Assembly: GCF_027595985.1 (NCBI RefSeq)
Contig: NC_073303.1
Location: 378,814,342-378,878,341, forward strand
Length of the DNA: 64,000 nt
Direction: 5' to 3'
Origin: Sorex araneus
Lineage: Eukaryota; Chordata; Mammalia; Eulipotyphla; Soricidae
Shown: piece after piece, positions 54,601-64,000 of the stretch
How the letters are laid out: each line of letters starts with the position of its first letter
Position numbering within the stretch: the first letter of the stretch is position 1
Translations under genes and position numbers: made by a program
Notes under the pieces: model-generated
Databases searched by the model: none
What the model saw: only the letters and a program-made list of their open reading frames with translations
What the model was told of the DNA's origin: nothing

Positions 54601-56706
54601 GCTTTTCTAAATCTTTCCTTATAAACGTGACTATTCATTTTGGGATGTACAAAGCAAGCTAAAAATGGAAACAACAGACTTGAGAGGGACTTTTTTTTTT
54701 TCCTTATGCAGAAAAGTGTAAATACTTCTGGTCCCCTCCTATTTGGATGTTCTGCAGGAATGGAGCTGTTAACATAGTCCCCTTGGAGAGACAAGACCTC
54801 GGGGGCCTTGGCACTCTGTTATTTTGCATGAAAGTAGTCAACAAAATGCCCCTTGTCTGCTGCAGTGCCCCTGACACCTGAGGTGGCTGGGCTTCTCTGC
54901 CAGGGGGCCATGGCCAGTTGGGAGGGTGAGTGGCCAGTTGAAGACCCCCGGCCCCCTCCAGTGCCCATCCCCGTGGCGGGAGTGGGGTGGGAGAGCGCCC
55001 GAGCTGGGCCGGGCTGGGCTCTCCAGAACACGAGCTGGCTGAGCTCCCCGTCTGTCTGGAGCCTGCTGTTGGTGTTGAGAAATTTCTAGATCACCCAGTT
55101 GACCTTGATGTATTTTCGTTTAAGGCATGTGTACACGGATTGTTGCCACTCTTTGAGTTTCGATAGAATTCTGCGTTGAGAGAAAGTGTTTCCAAGTAGT
55201 GATAGGTTCTGTTTTATCAGAATCATTGAAATCAACGGTAGTTTCTAATGTGATTGATAGAACGTGATTTCTGTAAGCTGCCATCTCAACCTGCTTTTGA
55301 CATTTAAACATATAAAGCTGGCTGGATAGAACCATTCAGGTGCTAAATATATTTTACATCTACTGCTAACAGTAGAAATGGAAGTATTAAGAGATCTGGC
55401 TTCATTGTCATTGAACTGTGAAATATTCAACCTTGTCTGCCCATGCTTGCTACTGTTGACTTTTTTATTTCAGTTAGAAGATTAAAATTAAATGCTTCAC
55501 TTTTTTTGTCAGCTTTTGGGAATTAAATTGAAATTGAAGACTAAAATTTTTTACTGAGTGCTTCAATTTCAATGAAGTATTAGAGGATTTTTTTTCCAAG
55601 GGCATTGTACAAAGGTTCATTGATCAAATATGATTTATTACAAATTTAAAATTTGAGCTTATTGTATATTTATTAAAGTTCGCATTTTTTTGTATTTTGT
55701 CTGGCTATCCTAGAAGAGGTATTTCATCAGACTGGTACTAAACATGGTAAGAAAAATATGAAAAAAGGGTGCTGATTTTCAGCTTATTTTGATAATTTTT
55801 GTATTCTTCAAGATACAGTGATTCTAAATTCAGAAAATGACAGATGTATGCTTCTTCTTTGGAGAGTTTGATTCTTGTGAAGGTGGGCACCCCTGATGTC
55901 TTAGTAACTATGTATCAGATCCTAATGTGTCTTAGTAAACCTATTAATTTGAGGCTTCAGAATAACTGTTCTCTCATTTTTGAGAGTAGAATAGTCTTAG
56001 TACTTTATGAAATAAAAAATAAATTATTGCTTCTCTGTTATTTATGCTAGAATATTTGTTTTTGAAATTAGTTTTAGATGGAATGTCAGTATTTTTGTTT
56101 TTTGCAGTTACTCAAACTTTTGAACTATTGCTGATCACAAAACATAATAATTGGCTATGTAAAAATATGTACAAAAAAGTATATGTTGTATACTTTTAAG
56201 AATAATAGTATAGTGAATCATTTGAAATGTCAGAAAGGAATCTAGAATATCATTATTTATGTGAATAAATGCATAACTGTAGAAATAGGAGATATAGAGG
56301 AGATGGCCCTGAGAATTGAATTTGAAAATAAAAATACAAAAGTATCAGTTACTCCTTGTGCATTCATGCTTTAAAAATGCGGTTTCAATGACAAATGACC
56401 TTAACGGGCATTTTTGTGATTCTAGATAAATATTTAACATCTGTTAGCTCATCCGCTTGGTATTGATGAGTTGTATCACGCTTGACTTTAAAGTCAGGAG
56501 CATCCACTGATTAATATTAGAGTTTTCTTAGATGTAAAGTAATTAGTAATGCAGTTCCATTCAAGTTCCAAAGGAATGCAAGTGCGCCGTTTTGCGGACA
56601 GAAATTTGTTATTAGGTTAAAAGTAGTTTAAGATGTAAGCCTCTTTTGGAACTTTTAGTAATGTATTATTCAAACACAGATCATATTTTGTGTTAAATTT
56701 ACTTAG
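51636..56706 (+). other. ZNF407: ZNF407 intron 2
   Basis: 5.1 kb, AT-rich, with no SINE or L1 recognised. An (AATG)n run lies at 54203-54226, and a CpG-rich block at about 53820-54110. A bounded 10-nt stretch near 52775 has splice-like borders but would shift the frame. Confidence 0.75.
54203..54226. repeat. (AATG)n microsatellite
   Basis: Five to six AATG units. Confidence 0.9.
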
Positions 56707-56821
56707 GATCAAAACCGTTCAAGTGCAAGATATGCCATTTCGCGACAGCTCAGCTTGGCGACGCCAGGAACCATGTCAAGAGGCACCTTGGGATGAGGGA
56801 GTACAAGTGTCATGTCTGTGG
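56707..56821 (+). CDS. ZNF407: ZNF407 second coding exon (zinc finger)
   Basis: Acceptor ttacttag, donor gtgagt. The one leftover base from the previous exon plus GA makes Gly, so the join reads THTGSKPFKCKICHFATAQL, a standard C2H2 linker and finger (Cys1553, Cys1556, then His-x3-His in NHVKRH). It ends with EYKCHVC plus GG, opening the next finger in phase 2. Confidence 0.95.
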
Positions 56822-58266
56822 GTGAGTAAATTGAGACCGTCTCTAGGTGGTGAACCAGGAAGCCTGTGCAGGCTGCCCATTGTTTCAGAACTCAAAACTG
56901 ATATGAGTAAGAGTGGCTAAAATTATGCGTGCGTATCCTCCTTTCCATTGTTATGGTAAATTCCTTAAATACAGTTATGACATTCTTCTCCAACTCCTAA
57001 TCCTGTACTGCAGATGAGCAATTTTATGGGCTACAAGGTCAATTTGAACCTGTAATCTGTAAATTGACTAAATTATAGGATGTTCATTCACATTGCCAGA
57101 GAGAACTGTAAATTCCATTTAAAGACATAAAAAATACATAATATAGCTTTAGAAGTGTACATGTATTTTTCTTTTTTGCTATACTGCTTTAATTTTAATC
57201 ACATTAATGGCTCTTTAAATTTATTGAACATAGTCTATACAGACAAAAGCAGATAAAGATTTAATTAGAAGAAAGATTTAATTTCCCACGGCTTGTTACT
57301 GATTCAAACTTAAAGAAACAGTGTATCATATGTGTTTTGGTAACTTTGTTTCAAAACTTCTTGTTTTCCTGTTTTTTAGTTAATAATTCTTTTCCTTTAA
57401 AGTATCATTTGCAATGTTTAATTGTCACTAAAATGTGCTGCATTTAATAGAAAGTATTGAGAGACCTTAATAAAAAAATCCTAATTAATTAAGCAAAATT
57501 GTTTAAAAGGTTTTAAAATGACATGATACCTATGGTATATCTGAGGACATTCTGAGTAGGATTTTAGTATCCTATTTCTGAGTAAAAAAATGCAGCTTAA
57601 TGTTATAATGCTACAGAAGTTAAGTGCATATAATAAATGTCTTATGTGAACTTGAGTAAACTGAATTCTTAAGACTAATTTACAAAATAGTACAGGTTCA
57701 ATGAAATGATGCATTGCTATTTTTTTTTTGTTTGTTTTTTAAGCAAACTGGCTCAACTGTGTAAATATCTTTTAAGTAAAAAAAAAAACCAGCTTTTGTT
57801 TTCTGTTGTACAGAACATTCTATAATTTTGCATAGGATACAGCTGCATTTTTTGACCCTTTAGATAGTTTTACAAATAACTTTGCAAGCAGTTTTATTAG
57901 CTGTCGCCTGTGATTTATTCATTGGCAGAACTGATGGTTCAGTGACTTGCCTCTAAAGTAAATGAAGATGAGCCCTTGCCCTGCAGCCTCTGAAGATCAG
58001 TGGGAGAATGAGTTTTGTTGCCACTGACTTTAGCTGCAAGGGTCGAGTGCCAAACGGTTTATTTTAATTGCTCTAGGTCTTGGAATTTTAAAGATCCCTC
58101 ATTTAACCATTTTTAATGTAAGCGTTCTAGGATATGAGGAAGGCCCTGAGTCCAATGAAAATGTACTGTTTGGTGGCTTTAAGCCGTTCTTTCTTATTTC
58201 TACAAAAAAGGTAAACAATTTTCATTGTCTGTTATTAGAAATCTAATTCTGTTCATTTTTCCTTAG

Positions 58267-58342
58267 GGTTGTTAAGACCCTAGAAAGAGAAGAAGAGCAG
58301 TTTCTCATGTACTTGGAATTAGAGCAGAACATACTTGATTGA
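58267..58342 (+). CDS. ZNF407: Candidate alternative terminal exon of ZNF407
   Basis: A strong acceptor (ctgttcatttttccttag) is followed by a frame that fits the phase-2 end of the 56707 exon: GG+G, then 24 codons (starting VVKTLEREEEQF, ending LELEQNILD) and TGA at 58340-58342. It would end the protein in a short acidic helix-like tail, about 1609 residues in total, truncating the finger opened by EYKCHVCG. AATAAA follows at about 59234. I recall that shorter ZNF407 isoforms are annotated in human but cannot confirm this exon; a chance open stretch of this length remains possible. Confidence 0.5.
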
Positions 58343-59906
58343 CTTCCGTTGTCTCATTTGAACAGTGCACACTTTGCTCGAGCTCTTTGCTTGCCACATG
58401 CAATTGTGTGTTGCACCTAGTGGCTTCTATAGGATTAGTCGCCAAGTTTCAAAAATTGCAAATTTATATAAAAATTTCCGTTGAGGCTTATATTACTGGT
58501 ATAGAGGTCTTACATGTATGTATGTGTGTAGAAAAAGTGCTATACTTTCCAAAATTGTTTCTCTTAGAATGGGGAAGTCATTGAATTTTAAATGACTATG
58601 AAATAAGACATCTCCCATTTTTTTTTAGTGAACATGTAAAAAATGGTTACACCATCATACATTTTACAGAGTACGTGATTTCACTGAGAAGGTGAAAGTT
58701 CTGAAGAACAGGGTTAAACTGAACAATGCCTCGTGATTCAAGCAGAACAACAGTGAATTAACTACCCTCTAATTTTACAGAGAAAGTATCGTGGATTGTG
58801 CAGTATTGCACATGCTCCAAAAGTATAGGGCAGCATATAGGTTAAAAATCAAAGTGAAATCCAAAAAAAAAAAAAAAAATCAGGAATTGGCTCTCAGGTT
58901 AGTGGCAATCCTACGCATTGGCACATTAACGTTCCTGACAATGTCAATTCATTATCATTGATGGCTAAATAATCTTAGAAATGCTCAGTGGACCTATTAG
59001 TTCCTGAACATAAGCAGCTCATGCTGCATTTCTTCATCAGCTTTAATTGCTATAAATTTTACCTTTTAAAAAATCATGCTCTGAAAGGTGAAGTGATCTT
59101 TCAGGAACATTAACTCCATAATTTTGTCATGAGCAGAAGGTCCTCACTGTGTTTTCTTTTCTACAGTAGTTGGTACCTTGGGCTCTGTCTTTAGGATTTT
59201 ATTAATTACCTCTTAATTATTTGAGTTGCAAGAAATAAACTGTTTCTTGAATAGTTTTGATTGAATAGTCTTATGCACAGAAAGTGGGGTAAGTACATTT
59301 TAAAAATGAAATTATTACTCAAGATGTGCTATTTTCTCTTAGTAACATCTTGCTTCCTTGTGAGAAACCTGATATTTTATGGTAAAATTGATGAAAACAA
59401 GCTCTGTTTTGCTGAGTTCTGTATCAGTACTTCAGATAACTTTCCAGGGCTTGATTCCTTTTATATCTGCAAATTATAGATGCTCATCAGAAGTGTCTTA
59501 CATTCTGTACAGAGTCTTCATTTAAGGGCTGTGCCTGAGAACTAAACCTCCTTTTAAACTTGTTTCAGTTGTTTAGGCCTAGCAGAATTTTCTTGGGGTC
59601 TTTAAGGTCAATTTTAAGGTATCGTTTCCAACCTCGTCAGCAAATTTTAGCTTTGGTGTACTGTGGACTTAAGTTAGTTTGACAAAGAGGTCGACTGCCT
59701 TCGAACTCTGCTCCTATGAGGCCTCGAGCTTCCAAATCCAGGTTTCAGTTTTGTTTATCTGTGGTTTATATCCTTGTGTCATGGTGAAAATTTCAAAAAT
59801 TGGGTGCTTTGCACTTCCTTGCTTTAAGAGGCGGTGTTATAGATAGCTTCTTAAAAAGCCTTTTATTTTACTTTCATTTTGGGGAGGAATGATATTTGAA
59901 CACACA

Positions 59907-60055
59907 TTTTTTTTTTGCTTAAGCCTTACCCCTGGCTCTGCACTCAGTGATCACTCTTGGCTATTCTCTGGGGACCATATGTGTTGCTGGGGATTAAACC
60001 CAGGTCGGCCACTTGTAAGACAGGTGCCCAACCCATTGTTCTACCACTTGGGCCT
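59907..60055 (-). mobile_element. Old SINE-A copy
   Basis: T-rich start, 'ttacccctggctctgcactc', 'ggggaccatatgtgttgctg', 'ctaccacttgggcc'. Confidence 0.75.
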
Positions 60056-61479
60056 TGGATAATGCAATTTTTAAATGTTTTGCTTATAACCAAATGTGAT
60101 TGTGAGGAATTTTATAGACCATAGGTGTACTTATACTTAGTAACCTGATGAATAGTTAACATGAAAATCTTTTATGAGTTTGACTTAGGGTTCAGTTGGG
60201 ACAAAACAAGAAATAGTAGAAAATATCCCTATGTAGAAGTTATTGATTTGGGGAAGAACAAGCATTTAAAAATAATCAAATAAAAATATCTAAGATCAAA
60301 TCTTTGATCTCTTAGTTATTTTAGCAGTAAAGAACTGGAAAAAAAATCTTAGTTTAAAAAAGTAATGTTAGATATTGTTTTATCAAATATTTAAAAAATT
60401 TTGATTATTCTCAGAGTATGTGGAAATATACACATGTGCATTCATACACATAGTAGTATATATATAATACTCTCAGTAATCATGTTTATGAAATGCTGAT
60501 TTAGTGTATATGTTAATTGACATTCTCTTAATTTATTGATTTCCATAGGTCTATGGGATTGTTTATCTTATATTTCTTAGTATCACTGATGGTAAACTTG
60601 AGATTAAAAGTAGTTTTAGCAATATTCATAAATTATACAACTTGTAGGCCACTGTTTTTCTTCACTTCATCTATCCCTTTTCTTTATTTCTCTACTTTTG
60701 TAATATCTGTTTGGTTTCTGACTTTATTTGTACTTATTTTCCTCTCTAGGTTGTTTTCACTAGCATGTAATAACTGTAACTTATCTCCTTCTAGCCCCCA
60801 GCTACTTTTGTTTTCTGCTTTTGCTCAGATTTATGTTCTTTTTAAAATTGCTTGCTCAGTGTTTCACTTTAATATTCCGGCATTCAGTTTCTTTTCTTTT
60901 CCTTTTAACTTTATTTTTTTTTTGGTATCTCTCACTGTTCTCATATTAAAGAATTATTTCTTATAATTTTGTTGTTCATTTATCTTCATGTATTGCTAAT
61001 TTATTGCACCTGAATAGTTGCAACTTGAGGATATAAAGTAGAAAGAAGAAATGCCTAAGGAAGTAGTGATATTATTGTTTTATCATTAGAACGAGAGGAT
61101 TAAAATAGATCAACATGGATTTTTTTTGTGTGTGTGTTTGTGTTGTTAGTTGTTAATAAAAGTGTAAAACTAGTAAGTCGTTTGTGCTTTTAGCAAGCCT
61201 AGGAAATGATGCCTTTATGTCTGTATCCTCAAAGACTATGATATGCATGATTTAGGAATTGTCATTTCCTCATCGTCTTGAATCTTGTGTCTTGATTAAA
61301 TCCTTGAGTAGGATTTCCCTAATCAGTATAGAATAGGGCATTTTCTAAATGTTTCACCTCTGGGTTCATGAAATGATGCTAGACATTTTCTATTGTGTAC
61401 AAATGGTCTTATGAACTGTTTATTCTTAGTTGCTTTAAGAAACCTTAAATAGAAAGTTATTAATGCAGTAAAACTCTTT

Positions 61480-61506
61480 GTGTGTGTGTGTGTGTGTGTG
61501 TGTGTG
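61480..61506. repeat. (GT)n microsatellite
   Basis: About 13 uninterrupted GT units. Confidence 0.95.
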
Positions 61507-62321
61507 GCATTACCTAGTTTTTGTGCATTAGAAGGGATCTCTATGTAGATGATTATAATGTCACTTTCTGACCTTTGCAGCTTGAATAATTGTAAATCAT
61601 TGCTTCATAACGTGTCAGAGAATGTCTGTACTAGGCAATTAAATGGCAGAATATAATAGACCAAATTATTGCCTGTCATGTTTTCAACAACACAGTTAGT
61701 ATTTGAGTTACACTTAATCATTACGTGCATTAGCAACTTCATTGGAATCCAGCTTCAGGCTGAGCATGAAATACATTACATTATTTAAACCTCTAATGGT
61801 ACAAGTCATTTATTTGTGTTGAAGTGTACAACATGCAGAGTTTCATAAAGCAAGGAACACTTGAGAGCTTAATTTATCCAAATCAAAGTCTAAATGCAGA
61901 TAAACACAAGTGGCAAAAATTAGTAATTTTTATAGGCTGGAAATATTTAAAAATACATGGTTGTGGGTAATTGTAGGCAGCAGGAATAAATTAAAATCAC
62001 TATTTTTAGTCTGCTCTGAGAACTAAAGCTGTGTATACCTAAATCATTAAAAGCACCATGGAATTGCATTTTTAGCTGAACAATTAATTATACCCATCAT
62101 AACTACAGATGTATCCAAATAAAATAAGTATTTGGTTCAGCTGGTTGTTTTGGTTATAGAGACATACATAGAGAGTTTGTTTTATCTTGTGACTAACTTA
62201 TGTTTGTAACAGTATACAGTGTAGTTTCTCAGTTTTGTCAGGAGAGACTGAATTAGCATCAAGATACCTTTATTGTAAAGGGCTTATTGCATATTTTATC
62301 TGCATATTTTAATGCATTGTT

Positions 62322-62491
62322 TGTTTTTGTTTCCGGACCACACGCTGTGGTGCTCAGGGCTGACTCCTGGCTCTGTGCTCAGGAATCACGCATGGGGGGA
62401 TGAGGCTCGGATACAATAGGTGATGGGGTTCGAACTCAGGTTAGCTGCGTGCAAGGCAAGCATTGCACCTGCTGTACTATCTCTCCAGCCT
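62322..62491 (-). mobile_element. Old SINE-A copy
   Basis: 'ggctgactcctggctctgtg', 'gatggggttcgaactcaggt', 'tatctctccagcc'. Confidence 0.8.
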
Positions 62492-62713
62492 CTATTTTAA
62501 TGGTTTTTAAATTTAATGATATATTTTTGGCCTTAGCTTGAAATATCAAAGGTTGTCACTTAATGATTACTGTCTTTTTTTCTGTCAGTGAGGAACAAAA
62601 CTTACATGGTTAGTTTGTTCCTCTGATGTTAAAGGCCTTGAAATTTAGTGAATGGACAGTCTTAGCTTTTTACAAAAATAATAACTTAGTTATGGTATTA
62701 AAAACGTTTGAGA

Positions 62714-62878
62714 GGGGCTGTAGCGATAGCACAGTGGGTAGGGCGTTTGCCCTGCATGCAGCCAACCCGTGTTCGATTCCCAGCATCCCATATGGTCCCC
62801 TGAGCACTGCCAGGGGTAATTCTTGAGCGAAGAGCCAGGAGTAACCTCTGGCATTGTGCTGGGTGTGACCCAAAAAGC

Positions 62879-62905
<27 letters not shown>
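62714..62905 (+). mobile_element. SINE-A
   Basis: Head 'ggggctgtagcgatagcaca', tail (AAAAC)n. Flanks 'aaaacgtttgagag' and 'aaaccatttgagag' are a probable, slightly diverged target-site duplication. Confidence 0.93.
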
Positions 62906-62909
<4 letters not shown>

Positions 62910-63730
62910 ATTTGAGAGATGATTGTGACATCTTTCCCAATAATCTGTTTTGTTAAATTTTCAAGAGAGTTTGAGTTAAGGTTGGAAGAATGGAGAAAAA
63001 CCCACAGAAGCAACTTCTCAGGGTGAAGGTGATCCCCATGGTCGTCTTCACACAGGTTTCCTTTTTCTGTGCTAGTATTTCTTGAATTTTTCATAGGTTT
63101 ATTCCAAAGTGAGAAATATAATCAACTAATACGAAAATCTGAAAATCGATGTGAAATAAATGTGCATCATCATTTCTTGGGGTTATAGTTGAGAACACTG
63201 TTGCTGTATTTTCGTTGTGAGATGGTTTGCTGGTGACTTTCCCGTGGCTCTGGGCCCATGAGCTCTCCTCCCCTTCCAGGGACACGGAGGTCACCCCTCT
63301 TCCTTGGTCTCCTTGACCGGTTCTGTGATTTTTCTCACACTGGCTCTTTTTCCCCCCAGCCGCTTCCTGCCCTAATGTTTCTGAAAATATTTTACTTTCT
63401 GGAAGGTTTTGCTCAATTATTTATTTGAAATAGATAAAGGAGGAATTTGAAAAGTAACTAGGAGGATGATAACCATTGATTATATATAATGTAATATTAT
63501 ATATATTATATAGGTTCTCGTGTTGCCTCTTCTCGCAGGCCAGAGACCAGTTGGTGATGGGTATGAGGGTCATCTGCCCCTAGTAGGAGAGACGGACAGA
63601 AGAGAGAAACAAGAGTCAGGTGACGTGGTGGGGAGTGGATAGGTGGGATCAGCTCTGCTTAGGAGCAGCCAGAAAGGCGTCTTTTCAGAGGATAACTGTT
63701 GAGTTGGAGGCACAAGACAAGAGGACCCCC
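62910..63730. other. Intronic, (TA)-rich patch
   Basis: A TATATAATGTAATATTATA-type patch at 63480-63512. Nothing else recognised. Confidence 0.4.
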
Positions 63731-63732
63731 TT

Positions 63733-63861
63733 TTGTTGGAGGGTCTGGCCCCACCTGGCGGTGCTCAGACTTGGTTCTGGCCCTTTGGTGCCAGGGATCA
63801 AATTGGAGTTTGCAGAGTGCAAGGCAGGCATCTTCCTCACTGTACGATCTCTCGGTCCCCA
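63733..63861 (-). mobile_element. Old SINE-A fragment
   Basis: 'ggccccacctggcggtgctc', 'gtgccagggatcaaattgga', 'acgatctctcggtcccc'. Confidence 0.7.
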
Positions 63862-63958
63862 AAGTGGGCATTTTTCATACAGGGAGCAAAAGTAGCAAGA
63901 TATGATCCACTTTTAAAAGGAATATTTTAAAAGGATATTTTAAAAGCACCGCCAGATG

Positions 63959-64000
63959 GGGGCCGGAGCGATAGCACAGCGGGTAGGGCGTTTGCCTTGC
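63959..64000 (+). mobile_element. SINE-A head, cut by the window edge
   Basis: Consensus tRNA head 'gggggccggagcgatagcac' then 'gcgggtagggcgtttgcctt'; the rest lies outside. Confidence 0.92.

Larger units (their letters stand above)
56822..64000 (+). other. ZNF407: ZNF407 intron 3 (start; continues beyond the window)
   Basis: AT-rich. No SINE until 59907. 60060-62320 is unique AT-rich sequence with a (GT)n at about 61480-61506. A cluster of SINEs follows after 62320. The next constitutive coding exon is not seen before 64000. Confidence 0.7.

Noticed and set aside
60553..60966. 137-residue hydrophobic frame resembling a membrane protein
   Set aside because: T-rich intronic DNA commonly gives Phe/Leu/Ile runs; no splice context, no homologue recognised, no codon signature.
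1..64000. CRISPR arrays, operons, insertion sequences, true tRNA or rRNA genes
   Set aside because: None seen. The regular repeats are minisatellites or microsatellites, and tRNA-like heads all belong to SINE copies.

Overview
This is a mammalian genomic window with the layout intergenic DNA, introns and exons. It most likely comes from a shrew (Sorex-like eulipotyphlan). About 35 copies of a tRNA-headed SINE are scattered through it, each opening with a pol III A-box-like region and a GGTTCGATTCC B box, and from memory this SINE is typical of Sorex araneus. The species call rests on that recognition and was not searched.

Region 1 (1-9.1 kb, + strand, GC-rich) holds the last eight coding exons of CNDP1, serum carnosinase, an M20 metallopeptidase. 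All splice phases agree from exon to exon and the metal-binding and catalytic motifs in these exons are intact. The signal peptide and first exons lie before the window. This copy lacks the N-glycosylation sequons of the human protein and reads about 15 residues past the human C-terminus. A 47-bp minisatellite with a 94-bp higher-order pattern lies in its 3' UTR, before an AATAAA.

Region 2 (9.1-19.3 kb) is intergenic. Its centrepiece is a full-length but decayed RTE-clade LINE (12622-16206) with an exact 13-bp target-site duplication and a long hairpin at its 5' end. From memory its protein resembles nematode RTE proteins more than mammalian BovB. Two tRNA SINEs have inserted into it. A second SINE family in the window joins the common tRNA head to this LINE's 5' UTR and 3' end. 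The window therefore shows a LINE together with the non-autonomous SINEs derived from it.

Region 3 (19.3-64 kb, + strand) is the start of ZNF407, a very large C2H2 zinc-finger gene that is the neighbour of CNDP1 on human 18q22.3. A 1.6-kb CpG island with ETS-type sites contains the likely non-coding exon 1. After a 26.7-kb repeat-filled intron comes a 4.7-kb exon that starts the protein and encodes about 16 zinc fingers. After another 5 kb comes a 115-bp zinc-finger exon joined in phase. A candidate in-frame alternative terminal exon lies 1.4 kb further on; it would give a protein of about 1609 residues. The rest of the gene lies beyond the window.

Base composition falls from GC-rich at CNDP1 to AT-rich in ZNF407 intron 3. 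SINEs are frequent from 7 to 45 kb and absent from 46.8 to 59.9 kb. Nothing prokaryotic (operons, CRISPR, insertion sequences) is present.
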